Shown: positions 7,150 to 16,361 of the stretch, in pieces
How positions within the stretch are numbered: position 1 is the stretch's first letter
Layout: the number at the start of each line of letters is the position of its first letter
Assembly: GCA_964559125.1 (NCBI GenBank)
Contig: CAZLGW010000023.1
Location: 1 to 64,000 of the forward strand
DNA: 64,000 nt
Reading direction: 5' to 3'
Source: Ravibacter sp964559125
Lineage (GTDB): Bacteria > Bacteroidota > Bacteroidia > Cytophagales > Spirosomataceae
Program-made: the position numbers and the translations under genes
The notes under the pieces: model-generated
Database searches by the model: none
Seen by the model: the letters and a program-made list of their open reading frames with translations, nothing else
What the model was told of the DNA's origin: nothing

Positions 7150-8945
7150 GACGCCGTCGTCGTGGGATATTCCCGCAAGACCGGAACCAATTCTTCGGCC
7201 GGTTTCCCGTATTTCTTTTTGATCCGGTGGCGTATCATGCGGATAGTAGCCGGCAGTACACCCAGGGCATGCGCCATTTCCTGTTCGGATAATCCGACAG
7301 CGTTGAGCATGAAGAACCTGGTCTCGGCCTGTGTGAGACGGGGCCGTATTTCACGAAGTCGTTGAGAAAAGTCTTTGTACAGCTCTTCAAAGCGCTGCTG
7401 GAAATCTTCCCAATGCTGGTTTGTCAGTATCCTGGCATTCCTGAGGGTTTCTTCCACTTCGCTGATCACCCCGTTGTCGGAAGGAAGCGAAGCCTCTTTT
7501 CGGCGAAGTGCATCGAGATCGGCGGTGAGTTTCTCGATAAGGTGTTCTTTTTCCCGGATCCGGTCAAGGTGATCGCGGAGGTTCCGGCGAGCCTTTGATA
7601 GTTCTTCCCGGATAGTGAGCTTTTCTAACTGGAGCGTTTTCTGCCTTGCAAGGTGTTCGGCCCTTTCTTTGTCTTTTCTGAACCTGGTCAGGTAGTACAA
7701 CAGTGCAAATACAACTATCAGGAGGGTTAGCGCTGCGACCATTAACATATACCTCGCTTTCTGGTGCTGTTGTTCCTGCCGGAGCATTTCAACACTCGAC
7801 CGTTGTCGTTGTATATCGATGCGTTGCTGGGCGGTAGTGGTGATCAGCCTGTGGTAGACCACATCCTCCTCGGCGGCAGCGGCCTGCAGGCTACTGAGGC
7901 AGCGATACGCCGTCTGGTGATCCCCAATGGCGCTATAATACTGATGGGCTACCCTGAAGTAAGCTTTTCGGATAGTTTTCTCGTATTGTGTGCCGCTATA
8001 GTTGTGGCTGACCTTTTCGCCTGACTCCCCGTAGCCCGCCAGGTAATGTTTTGTTTTTTGCAGGTTGCCAAGCTTAAGCCAGGTTTCTGCCAGTCCCAGA
8101 GTGCTCATTTTGGTAAATCCGGGGATTGATGTGACCCCAACCCGGAATGCATGATCAGCTTCGCGGTGCTTCAGCGCCTTGTCATAAAGCCCCATGTTGT
8201 GATAGACACTCCCGATATTTCCGTTAGCAATACTTATCCAGATCGAATCGCGGTATTGTCCGGCCAGGCGAAGGGTATGCTCAAAGTAATACAGCGCGCT
8301 GTCGGGGTTCCCGCTGTTCCGATGGGCCAGTCCCAGGTTGTTGTAGCGCTGCATGTCCAGGTTTTTATCATAAGGACGCAGGTTGACAGATGCCCGCATC
8401 AGGTCCATGACTTTCTGGTAGTCCCTGAAGTAATAGTGAGCCAGCGCCAGCTCGTGGAGATAACGCCCGATCTCGGGAATGTTGGCATAACCTACTTCCC
8501 TGAAAAGGTCGTTTGCCTGCAGGAGATTCTCAAATGCCCGTGCAAACTCTTCACGCATGTAATGGTGCTGCCCGATCATGTGAAGGCAAATGCCGGCAAA
8601 TAGCTTTTTCCCCTGCGCTTTGTAATGATCCGACGCCCGTGTAAGGAGGTCTATACACATATCCGGATCCTTCCAGGAAAGTGCCGGGAAGATATAACGG
8701 TAAAAATCCAGGTACCCGCGCAGCTGTGTGTCCCGGAGGGAGTCGGCCAACGGGTAAAGACGCCTGATAACTTCCGTTTTTTGTGCTTCGTCTTCTCCAC
8801 GCTCCATTACAAATACGTTGAGCGCCAGCAGCCGGTCGTATGCCGGCAACCGCGCAAGGCTGTCGGCAGAGAGCGGGTGTTGCGCTGCTCCCCTGTATCC
8901 TGCTGCAAGGATCAATATAGCCCAAAGAATGAATATCCGGCGCAT
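7146..8945 (-). CDS. TPR / transmembrane / C-terminal HTH regulator
   Basis: 599 residues in the usual order for a Bacteroidota membrane-tethered regulator. Signal-peptide-like N-terminus (1-21), a TPR array at about 40-370 (for example YNNLGLAHRNSGNPDSALYYFE and the next repeat with GNIGSVYHNMGLYDKALKH), one membrane helix at about 393-415, a long charged coiled coil to about 500, and a C-terminal LuxR-like helix-turn-helix (LTQAETRFFMLNAVGLSEQE, then VLPATIRMIRHRIKKKYGK). The TPRs would lie in the periplasm and the HTH in the cytoplasm. The sensed signal is unknown. It lies directly upstream of, and co-directional with, the LamG and subtilase genes, which makes them plausible targets; that link is inference. 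Confidence 0.8.
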   Translation of the reverse strand: MRRIFILWAILILAAGYRGAAQHPLSADSLARLPAYDRLLALNVFVMERGEDEAQKTEVIRRLYPLADSLRDTQLRGYLDFYRYIFPALSWKDPDMCIDLLTRASDHYKAQGKKLFAGICLHMIGQHHYMREEFARAFENLLQANDLFREVGYANIPEIGRYLHELALAHYYFRDYQKVMDLMRASVNLRPYDKNLDMQRYNNLGLAHRNSGNPDSALYYFEHTLRLAGQYRDSIWISIANGNIGSVYHNMGLYDKALKHREADHAFRVGVTSIPGFTKMSTLGLAETWLKLGNLQKTKHYLAGYGESGEKVSHNYSGTQYEKTIRKAYFRVAHQYYSAIGDHQTAYRCLSSLQAAAAEEDVVYHRLITTTAQQRIDIQRQRSSVEMLRQEQQHQKARYMLMVAALTLLIVVFALLYYLTRFRKDKERAEHLARQKTLQLEKLTIREELSKARRNLRDHLDRIREKEHLIEKLTADLDALRRKEASLPSDNGVISEVEETLRNARILTNQHWEDFQQRFEELYKDFSQRLREIRPRLTQAETRFFMLNAVGLSEQEMAHALGVLPATIRMIRHRIKKKYGKPAEELVPVLREYPTTTAS

Positions 8946-8960
8946 AATTGAAGGGGTTAG

Positions 8961-9076
8961 GCTCTTCCCCGTCTCCTGACGGTGGAAGCGTGGAAACCGG
9001 TCTCTGACCGGTAAATAACTCCGGTCGGAGACCGGATATCACCCTCCCGTCGTCTAAAGACGAGGGAAAGCAGAGC
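8961..9076. repeat. Four-hairpin intergenic repeat element, copy 1
   Basis: A 116-bp element filling the gap between lhgO and the TPR-HTH gene, running from GCTCTTCCCCG to GCAGAGC. It holds four short hairpins in a row: CCGTC/GACGG, ACCGGTC/GACCGGT, CCGGTC/GACCGG and TCGTCT/AGACGA. Each is built on a GTC...GAC core. Its reverse complement matches the element at 30443-30567 along its whole length. The lhgO stop codon begins at the very next base (9077). Confidence 0.85.
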
Positions 9077-10279
9077 TTAAACCCTTGCCAGCGCCTTTTC
9101 CGCTACCGTTTTCCCGATCGACAGGGAAGAAGTAGCGGCCGGAGACGGCGCATTGCAGACGTTGATAGCGGTCTGATTTTCGATGATCGCGAAATCATCG
9201 AGCAGTCCGCCGTCGTAGGAACAGGCCTGGGCGCGTACGCCCGCACCGCCCGGAATAAGGTCCTCTTCCTTTATTTCAGGTATAAGCCCCTGCAAAGCCC
9301 TGGTAAAAGCTGCTTTCGAAAGGGACCGGTACATCTCGCCGAGGCCCGTACGCCAATATTTCCCGACTACTTTCCGGAACCCCGGCCACGCAAAACTCTC
9401 ATAGAATTCCCGGAGGTTGACATCGCTCATTTTGTAGCCCTCTCTTTTGAAAGCCAGCACAGCGTTGGGGCCCGCTTCCACGCCGCCCCCGATCATCCTG
9501 GTAAAATGAACTCCCAGGAAGGGGAAATTAGGGTCGGGGACCGGGTATATCAGGTTTTTGACCAGGTATGCTCTTTCCGGTTTTATCTGGTAATATTCGC
9601 CCCGGAAGGGGATGATCCGGACATCGACTTTTTCTTTCTGCGAAAGCTGCGCCACCTTGTCGGAGTAGAGACCAGCGCAGTTGATGATCAGCCGGCACTG
9701 GTAAGTCGTACCATTTTCGGTCAATGCCTCGGATCTTCCGTCTCCGGCAGACCGGACACCGGTTACTTTCTGATTAAAGACCAGGGTTCCGCCGGATTGC
9801 CGTATCTTTTCCGCATACCGCCTGCACACTTCCGAATAGTCGATAATACCGGTATAGGGAACCCAGATACCTTCCACTCCTTCTACATGCGGTTCTATTT
9901 CTTTTAATTCGGCCCGCGTGATTTTCCGGTTCTGTACAAGCCCGTTCTGAATGCCCCGGTCATACAGTTTATGGAGGTAGGGAATCTGATCGCCGGTAGT
10001 AGCTACGACAATTTTTCCGCAGAGATCGTACGGGATCTCCTCTTTGCGGCAAAAGTCAAGCAGCATGTCATACCCGCTGATGCAATTGGTAGCTTTGAGG
10101 CTGCCGGGAGCGTAGTAAAGGCCCGAATGGATGACACCGCTGTTGTGGCCTGTCTGGTGGACCGCCACCCGGTCTTCCTTTTCCAGGATGGTGATCCTGA
10201 GTCCCGGACGCTGCTGTAAGATCTGGTAGCCCGTTGCGAGTCCTACGATCCCGCCCCCGATAATGACTATGTCCTGCAT
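9077..10279 (-). CDS. lhgO: L-2-hydroxyglutarate oxidase
   Basis: 400 residues, a FAD-dependent oxidoreductase of the DAO fold. The N-terminal dinucleotide-binding motif is IIGGGIVGLATGYQI (about 6-20), followed by QTGHNSGVIHSGLYY, typical of LhgO/YgaF and its mitochondrial L2HGDH relatives. The C-terminus has GGAGVRAQAC and NAPSPAATSSLSIG. The enzyme oxidises L-2-hydroxyglutarate to 2-oxoglutarate and passes electrons to the quinone pool. It is the last gene of a minus-strand run recQ-purD-ricT-anmK-lhgO, 40 nt after anmK. Confidence 0.92.
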   Translation of the reverse strand: MQDIVIIGGGIVGLATGYQILQQRPGLRITILEKEDRVAVHQTGHNSGVIHSGLYYAPGSLKATNCISGYDMLLDFCRKEEIPYDLCGKIVVATTGDQIPYLHKLYDRGIQNGLVQNRKITRAELKEIEPHVEGVEGIWVPYTGIIDYSEVCRRYAEKIRQSGGTLVFNQKVTGVRSAGDGRSEALTENGTTYQCRLIINCAGLYSDKVAQLSQKEKVDVRIIPFRGEYYQIKPERAYLVKNLIYPVPDPNFPFLGVHFTRMIGGGVEAGPNAVLAFKREGYKMSDVNLREFYESFAWPGFRKVVGKYWRTGLGEMYRSLSKAAFTRALQGLIPEIKEEDLIPGGAGVRAQACSYDGGLLDDFAIIENQTAINVCNAPSPAATSSLSIGKTVAEKALARV

Positions 10280-10319
10280 GATGATTTATTGTCTTTTATA
10301 AAAGGTGCCGGGTTTTTTC

Positions 10320-11516
10320 CTATCCCGGAAAAGATATCTTACCCAGGCTGACGGCCGGAAGTCCGTCTTTCCCCTGCAGGGCCGGAACGGGCGCAGCAAC
10401 CGCTTCATTCGCGAGTACTGCAAAAAGTACCGCTTCTTTGGCATCGCCCGGGATTCCCAGCCGGGAGACAGGCTCCAGGGAGATTTCCCTTAGCCCGGCC
10501 TGTATCAGATTGCAAAGAAAAGGGTTGTTCGCTCCACCTCCGCTCACATACACGGTCTTTTTTTTGCCTGCGGGCACGCTGCCGGTTATAGCCTCCGTAA
10601 CTGAGCGGGCAGTCAGGTGGGCCAGGGTAGCCAGGACATCTTCCGGGGGAATACCCCGGGTACCGGTGTCGTCCTGTGCCTTTTCGAGATATTGCATATT
10701 GAAAAGTTCTGGACCGGTACTTTTGGGGAGAGGCTGCCCGAAAAAATCGTCTTCCAGTAACCGCTGTAATAGCAGTAGATTGAGATTCCCTGCGGCAGCA
10801 AGTTCTCCGTTATGGTCGTATGGCCGGCCCGCATAGCTCCTGCAATAAGCGTCCATCAGGGTATTGGCGGGCCCGGTGTCGGTGGTGAAAACTTCTGCCG
10901 GATCAAGGCTCGCGGGCAGGTAAGTGAAATTGGCGATCCCTCCCAGGTTAAGGAGAATCCTGTCTTCAGCAGGGCTTGAAAACAGCAGGAAGTCGCCGTA
11001 CACTGCCAGTGGAGCGCCTTCCCCGCCGGCGGCCACGTGTTTTTGCCGGAAATCGCTGATCGTGATAATCCCCGTCCGGACGGCAATATGATCTCCGTCG
11101 CCGATCTGGAGTGTGGCGTCAGGATAGAAGTCCGAACGGTGTTTGGAGCGTGGCGCGTGGAATACCGTCTGCCCGTGGCTGGCGATCAGGTCAATTTCGC
11201 CGGGACGGACATTCCAGGCCGAGAGTGTTTCCAGCACATACCCTGCATGCAGCGACCCGATGTACGGGTTGAGCACGCACAGGAGCTGAAAGTCGATCAC
11301 AGGTTTTGCAAATACCCTTCCTATTTCCTCCTTCACCCGGGGAGGGTAGGGTATGGTAACCGACTTTTCCAGTCCGAGCCGTGTGCCGGGCCCGGACCCG
11401 CCGATGCGGCAGAGCGCTATATCGAGGCCGTCGAGCGAAGTGCCCGACATCAGGCCCAAGATAAGCCGCGTATCCTTGCGGGCAATGTTACGGAGCTGGT
11501 CTAGATACGGGTTCAT
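10320..11516 (-). CDS. anmK: Anhydro-N-acetylmuramic acid kinase
   Basis: 398 residues. The signature GLMSGTSLDGLDIAL (about 20-34) is diagnostic for AnmK, and LNLGGIANFTYLP and DTGPANTLMDAY mark the ASKHA-fold ATP-binding core. AnmK cleaves and phosphorylates 1,6-anhydro-MurNAc to MurNAc-6-phosphate in peptidoglycan recycling. The start lies 8 nt after the ricT stop, so the two are very likely co-transcribed. No murQ is visible in the window. Confidence 0.95.
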   Translation of the reverse strand: MNPYLDQLRNIARKDTRLILGLMSGTSLDGLDIALCRIGGSGPGTRLGLEKSVTIPYPPRVKEEIGRVFAKPVIDFQLLCVLNPYIGSLHAGYVLETLSAWNVRPGEIDLIASHGQTVFHAPRSKHRSDFYPDATLQIGDGDHIAVRTGIITISDFRQKHVAAGGEGAPLAVYGDFLLFSSPAEDRILLNLGGIANFTYLPASLDPAEVFTTDTGPANTLMDAYCRSYAGRPYDHNGELAAAGNLNLLLLQRLLEDDFFGQPLPKSTGPELFNMQYLEKAQDDTGTRGIPPEDVLATLAHLTARSVTEAITGSVPAGKKKTVYVSGGGANNPFLCNLIQAGLREISLEPVSRLGIPGDAKEAVLFAVLANEAVAAPVPALQGKDGLPAVSLGKISFPG

Positions 11517-11524
11517 CCGGCGCC

Positions 11525-12694
11525 TTATTGCTGTTTGGGTGTAGCCGGTTTTTGCTTTTCGGAGGAATGCCGTCTTTTCTTCTTTTTCTTTTTCTGTTCG
11601 CCGCTATACTTTTTGTCGAGGCCTATAAGGTCGCTGTTGAGGTTTTCCGACCTTTTCTCTCCTTTCCTGACAGGAGCGGGCGGCTCGAGGATCTCCAGCG
11701 ACTCGGGGATGATACCCTTTTTATTCATCTCCATGATCCGGATCACATCCGGGATGGCAACAGGGTACCAGTTGGCTTCCTGGCTGAACCCGAACCACAT
11801 GATCTTCCTGAAAATATCCGTCTTTTGAAGGGAGGCTTCCCCTTTCTGGGTTTTAAGGTTCGTATCTACTTTCGGGATATCTTTCAGGGCGTCCATGTAG
11901 GTCTCCAGCTCGTAATTGAGGCAGCATTTCAGCCTCCCGCACTGACCGGAGAGCTTAGAGGGGTTGAGAGACAGGTTTTGATAGCGCGCCGCAGAGGTCG
12001 AAATATTCTTGAAATCGTTGATCCAGGTCGAGCAGCAGAGTTCTCTTCCGCATGAGCCGATCCCTCCCAGCCTGCCTGCTTCCTGGCGGAGGCTGATTTG
12101 CCGCATTTCTACCCTTACCCTGAACTCGTTGGCCAGTATCTTGATGAGCTCCCGGAAATCGACCCGTTCTTCAGACGAATAATAGAAGGTAGCCTTCGTA
12201 TTGTCGGACTGAAACTCGACATCCGACATTTTCATGTTCAGCTTCAACTCGCGGACTATCTCCCGGGTCCGGTACATGGCGGGGAGATCGCGCGCCATCG
12301 ACTGGGTGTGTTTCTCCAGGTCCTTACTGGTCGCTTTCCTGAAAATACTCTTTATGTCGTCGTTGACAGGGATCTGCTTGCGCTTCATCTGAAGCCTGAC
12401 AAGATCTCCCTGAAGCGATACCGACCCGATATGGTGCCCGTTCGACATTTCGCAGACCACCATATCGCCCGTGTACAGGTCCAGGTTGTTGATATTGCGG
12501 AAGTACTCTTTCCTGCCTCCCTTGAACCTTACCTCTACAATATTGAACCGCATATGGACGGGAATATCCATATTGCCCAGCCAGTCGAAAGTATTCATCT
12601 TATTACATCCTCCCGACCCGCATGACCCGCTCGAACAACCCGCAACCTTGCTACTTCCTTTATATCCGGAGACACCGCACGATGTACATCCCAT
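11525..12694 (-). CDS. ricT: PSP1-domain protein of the RicT/YaaT family
   Basis: 389 residues. A Cys-rich N-terminus (MGCTSCGVSG... SCGSGGC) precedes the conserved PSP1 region. Two cysteine clusters, SCGRELCCSTW and QCGRLKCCLNYE (about 215-265), match RicT, which in Bacillus forms an iron-sulfur complex with RicA and RicF that acts on RNase Y-dependent mRNA maturation. RicA and RicF are not visible here, and the role in Bacteroidota is not established. The C-terminal tail is strongly basic (KKKKKKRRHSSEKQK). It lies 20 nt below purD and 8 nt above anmK. Confidence 0.88.
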   Translation of the reverse strand: MGCTSCGVSGYKGSSKVAGCSSGSCGSGGCNKMNTFDWLGNMDIPVHMRFNIVEVRFKGGRKEYFRNINNLDLYTGDMVVCEMSNGHHIGSVSLQGDLVRLQMKRKQIPVNDDIKSIFRKATSKDLEKHTQSMARDLPAMYRTREIVRELKLNMKMSDVEFQSDNTKATFYYSSEERVDFRELIKILANEFRVRVEMRQISLRQEAGRLGGIGSCGRELCCSTWINDFKNISTSAARYQNLSLNPSKLSGQCGRLKCCLNYELETYMDALKDIPKVDTNLKTQKGEASLQKTDIFRKIMWFGFSQEANWYPVAIPDVIRIMEMNKKGIIPESLEILEPPAPVRKGEKRSENLNSDLIGLDKKYSGEQKKKKKKRRHSSEKQKPATPKQQ

Positions 12695-12714
12695 AACTTC
12701 TCTGTGTTTAATGC

Positions 12715-14004
12715 CTAATCCTGATAACGGATCAGGTCGATACCAATGTCACTACGATAATATTTCCCGTCGAAACGAACGATCTGCGCCGCTTTCTGGG
12801 ATTTCATGACGGCATGTTCTATGGAGTTGGCCATGCCTGTTACCGCCAGGACCCTTCCTCCGTCTGTCAGAACATCGCCTGCTTCACCTAGTCGTGTACC
12901 TGCATGGAACACCACTACGTCTTCACATTTTTCAATATTCTCTATCGTTTTCCCTTTTTCATACGCTTCCGGATAACCGCCTGAAACCAGCACGGTAGTA
13001 ACGGCAACCTGGGGCGATATGGTCATCCCAACGTCTTCGATCGTGCCTTTGGATGCCGCCACCAGCAAAGGCACCAGGTCGGACTGTATCCTTGGAAGCA
13101 CTACCTCCGTTTCCGGATCGCCCATCCTGACGTTGTATTCGATCACATAGGGCTCGTCTTTTACGTTCATAAGGCCGATGAAGATGAATCCCACATACCT
13201 GATCCCCTCTGATTGAAGACCGGCAAGAGTAGGTTTTACTACTTTTTCTTCTACTTTTTTTATAAAATCCTCATCTGCAAACACTACCGGGGAAACTGCT
13301 CCCATACCGCCCGTGTTCAGTCCGGTGTCGTTTTCGCCTATCCGCTTATAGTCCTTGGCTTCCGGGAGTATTTTATAATTTTTACCATCCGTCAGGACAA
13401 AAACCGACAGCTCTATACCCTTCAGGAACTGCTCGACCACCACTTTCTCGCCCGCATCGCCGAATTTTCTTTCGAGAAGCATTTCCCGGAAGGTTTCTTC
13501 CGCCTGTCGGAGTGTTTCGGCAATGACCACGCCTTTCCCGGCAGCTAGCCCGTCTGCTTTTAAAACGATAGGAAGCGAATGGTTCTGAAGATAATCCAGC
13601 CCTGCCGTCAGTGTTTCCTTTGTGAAGGTGCGGGAAGCGGCGGTAGGGATTCCGTATTTCTGCATAAAGGCTTTGGAGAAGTCCTTGCTCCCCTCCAACT
13701 GCGCGCCGGAAGCATCGGGCCCGATCAGCCTGACGTGATTAAGCTCAGGCTTCGATCTTATATAATCAACAACCCCTTTTACGAGCGGCTCTTCCGGGCC
13801 TATCAGTACCAGGTCGATGCGATGCGCCAGGATGGCTTTCTCAATGGCATCAAAATCACTGACGGAGATGGGTAAATTCCGGGCAATCTTAGCTGTTCCG
13901 GCGTTTCCGGGAGCTACAAATAAATCGTCGCATAAAGGACTCTGTACAATTTTCCACGCAAAAGCATGTTCTCTGCCCCCCGATCCTATAATAAGTATAT
14001 TCAT
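12715..14004 (-). CDS. purD: Phosphoribosylamine-glycine ligase
   Basis: 429 residues, the normal PurD length. Motifs include IIGSGGREHAFAWKI at the N-terminus, LEGSKDFSKAFMQKYGIPTA, the ATP-grasp core (LPIVLKADGLAAGKGVVIAE) and NVRMGDPETEVVLPR. It joins glycine to 5-phosphoribosylamine, the second step of purine synthesis. It lies between recQ (51 nt upstream) and ricT on the same strand. purC, another purine gene, is about 48 kb away in this window, so the pathway is not clustered. Confidence 0.97.
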   Translation of the reverse strand: MNILIIGSGGREHAFAWKIVQSPLCDDLFVAPGNAGTAKIARNLPISVSDFDAIEKAILAHRIDLVLIGPEEPLVKGVVDYIRSKPELNHVRLIGPDASGAQLEGSKDFSKAFMQKYGIPTAASRTFTKETLTAGLDYLQNHSLPIVLKADGLAAGKGVVIAETLRQAEETFREMLLERKFGDAGEKVVVEQFLKGIELSVFVLTDGKNYKILPEAKDYKRIGENDTGLNTGGMGAVSPVVFADEDFIKKVEEKVVKPTLAGLQSEGIRYVGFIFIGLMNVKDEPYVIEYNVRMGDPETEVVLPRIQSDLVPLLVAASKGTIEDVGMTISPQVAVTTVLVSGGYPEAYEKGKTIENIEKCEDVVVFHAGTRLGEAGDVLTDGGRVLAVTGMANSIEHAVMKSQKAAQIVRFDGKYYRSDIGIDLIRYQD

Positions 14005-14055
14005 TTAAAATTGATTAACTAAATGAGGGTATTTAGCCTCGAAAAAGCATAAAAA

Positions 14056-16269
14056 TTAGTTTGCCAGTTCAGAGAGGAACTTGATGCGCATAAGCCTCAG
14101 CTCCTCTTCGCTGATGTCTTCCCCTCTGAATTCTTTCAGGGCTTCTGCGATATTGTCTGTTTCGGCGGTCAGGAAATATTCATAGATCTCGTTCTGTTTA
14201 TCCTTGTCCATCACCTGGTTGATATAGTAATCGAGATTCAGCTTGGTTCCTGAATAACAGATATGCTCTATTTCTTCAATAAGCTCTTCCATAGTAATAC
14301 CTTTTGCCTCGGCGATCTCTTCCAGGTTTATTTTGCGGTCGACCTGCTGGATGATAAAGATCTTGATCTTAGACTTGTTGACGGTCGATTTGATGACGAC
14401 ATCCTTCGCGGTTTCGATGTCATTTTCTTCCACATAGGTATTGATCAGGTCGAGGAAAGGCTTCCCGAATTTCTGAACCTTACCGAGCCCTACCCCGTTG
14501 ATCTGGGCCATTTCCTGCTGGGAGGTGGGGTAGGTAGTGGACATTTCCTCCAGTGAGGGATCCTGGAAAATTACATACGGAGGAAGGTTTTTCTCTTTTG
14601 CTACTTTTTTTCGGAGCGCCTTCAGCATACCCAGCAGCGTTTCGTCGTAGGCATGAGCGCTGCTTTCGCCGGCGATTTCCTTATCCTGCGCGTCGCCTTT
14701 TTCAGCTTCGGCCTCGTAGTCGTGATCTTTGCTGATCGTAATGGGATAGGGGTCGTCGGCATAGGCCAATCCTTTCTGGGAAACCCTCACCACTCCGTAG
14801 TTGTCAAGATCTTTTTCAAAATAGCCCAAAATGAGCAACTGACGATAAAGCGATGTCCAGAATTCGGGGGTTTCATTAAAATTGAGCCCTTTTCCGTAAA
14901 CATCCAGCTTGTCGTGCTCGTAGCTTTTGACATACTGGTTTTCTTTTCCGATCAATACGTCGGCCAGGTGTTCGGCGTCAAACCGCTGTCCTGTCTGGAC
15001 CGCCGCGGAGATCGCAAAGATAGCTTCATCCTGGATTTTGATCTTTTCTGTAGGCTTGAGGCAGTTGTCGCAAAAGCCGCAGTCCTTATCCAGGAATTCT
15101 CCGAAATAGCTCAACAACTGCCTGCGCCGGCAGATTCCCTGGGTGACGTAGCTGACCATCTCGTTGAGAAGGTGCTTGGCATTGTCTCTTTCGGTAACGG
15201 TTTTATCCTTGTTGAATTTCTCGAGCTTGAGAATGTCATCATAGCGGTAAAACATGATGCAATTGCCTTCCAGCCCGTCGCGTCCGGCCCTGCCGGTTTC
15301 CTGGTAATAACCTTCAAGGGATTTGGGTACGTCGTAGTGGATAACAAAACGGACGTCGGGTTTGTCGATCCCCATTCCAAAGGCGATGGTTGCTACAATC
15401 ACGTCCACTTCTTCGTTGAGGAACGCATCCTGGTTAGCCATTCTGATGTTTCCGTCCAGCCCGGCATGATAGGGAAGGGCCTTGATGTCGTTTACCTTCA
15501 GAAGCTCGGCTATTTCCTCCACCTTCTTGCGGCTGAGGCAGTAAATAATTCCCGATTTACCCTTGTGCGACCTGATAATCTGGATCAACTGCTTCCTGGC
15601 ATCTTTTTTGGGCCTTATCTCGTAATACAGGTTTTTGCGGTTGAAAGAAGACTTGAAGGTTTCCACCTCTTCCATATGGAGGTTTTTCCTGATATCCATC
15701 TGGACTTTAGGCGTAGCGGTAGCCGTCAGCGCAATAATAGGAAGGTCTCCCACATTGTCTATAATCCCCCTTATCCTCCGGTATTCAGGCCTGAAGTCGT
15801 GTCCCCATTCGGATATACAGTGGGCCTCATCAATGGCTACGAAAGCAATTTTTATTTTCTGCAGAAAATCGAGGTTCTCTTCTTTGTTGAGCGATTCGGG
15901 GGCTATATACAAGAGCTTGAGCGTACCATCGAGCGCATCTTTTTTTACTTTGTTCATTTCGCTCTTGCTCAGCGTGGAATTCAGGAACTGGGCGTTGATG
16001 CCGAAAGCGCTCAGCTGATCCACCTGGTTTTTCATAAGAGCGATGAGGGGTGAAATTACGATCGCCATCCCGTCGCTTACTACGGCGGGCAACTGGTAAC
16101 AGAGAGACTTACCGGCACCGGTAGGCATAATGACGAAGGTATTTTTGCCCTTCATAATATTTTCTATAATCGGCTCCTGATCACCCCTGAACTGACTAAA
16201 CCCAAAGACTTCTTTGAGTCTGGCTTTCAGTGATTCGCTGAGTACCGGCTTGTTTTCCTGTTGTATCAT
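14056..16269 (-). CDS. recQ: ATP-dependent DNA helicase RecQ
   Basis: 737 residues, somewhat longer than E. coli RecQ, as is usual in Bacteroidota. Walker A is MPTGAGKSLCYQLP (GAGKS at 51-55), the DEAH box is at 147-150 (DEAHCISEWGHDFRPEYRR), and motif VI is QETGRAGRDGLEG. The RQC zinc ligands follow (CRRRQLLSYFG, DCGFCDNC), then an HRDC-type domain (QQEMAQINGVGLGKVQKFG) and a long C-terminal extension. It is a 3'-5' DNA helicase used in recombination repair. It is transcribed divergently from kdsD and heads the recQ-purD-ricT-anmK-lhgO run. Confidence 0.96.
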   Translation of the reverse strand: MIQQENKPVLSESLKARLKEVFGFSQFRGDQEPIIENIMKGKNTFVIMPTGAGKSLCYQLPAVVSDGMAIVISPLIALMKNQVDQLSAFGINAQFLNSTLSKSEMNKVKKDALDGTLKLLYIAPESLNKEENLDFLQKIKIAFVAIDEAHCISEWGHDFRPEYRRIRGIIDNVGDLPIIALTATATPKVQMDIRKNLHMEEVETFKSSFNRKNLYYEIRPKKDARKQLIQIIRSHKGKSGIIYCLSRKKVEEIAELLKVNDIKALPYHAGLDGNIRMANQDAFLNEEVDVIVATIAFGMGIDKPDVRFVIHYDVPKSLEGYYQETGRAGRDGLEGNCIMFYRYDDILKLEKFNKDKTVTERDNAKHLLNEMVSYVTQGICRRRQLLSYFGEFLDKDCGFCDNCLKPTEKIKIQDEAIFAISAAVQTGQRFDAEHLADVLIGKENQYVKSYEHDKLDVYGKGLNFNETPEFWTSLYRQLLILGYFEKDLDNYGVVRVSQKGLAYADDPYPITISKDHDYEAEAEKGDAQDKEIAGESSAHAYDETLLGMLKALRKKVAKEKNLPPYVIFQDPSLEEMSTTYPTSQQEMAQINGVGLGKVQKFGKPFLDLINTYVEENDIETAKDVVIKSTVNKSKIKIFIIQQVDRKINLEEIAEAKGITMEELIEEIEHICYSGTKLNLDYYINQVMDKDKQNEIYEYFLTAETDNIAEALKEFRGEDISEEELRLMRIKFLSELAN

Positions 16270-16303
16270 GTTTAGTACTAAAAAAGAGTCTTTTCAAAGT
16301 TCA

Positions 16304-16311
16304 TATCTTTG
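16304..16311 (+). promoter_or_regulatory. Bacteroidota-type -7 promoter element for kdsD
   Basis: TATCTTTG is a perfect match to the TAnnTTTG -7 consensus of Bacteroidota, 50 bp upstream of the kdsD start. No convincing -33 TTTG is seen at the usual spacing. Confidence 0.5.
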
Positions 16312-16361
16312 CCCTTAATTTCCATCACCATCGGATCAAATTCTTGTAAAAAAACTTTAGT

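Noticed and set aside
14653..16053. Long plus-strand open frame (466 codons) opposite recQ
   Set aside because: It lies wholly antisense to a clear RecQ gene, has no domain-like pattern, and its composition is that of a reverse-strand shadow.
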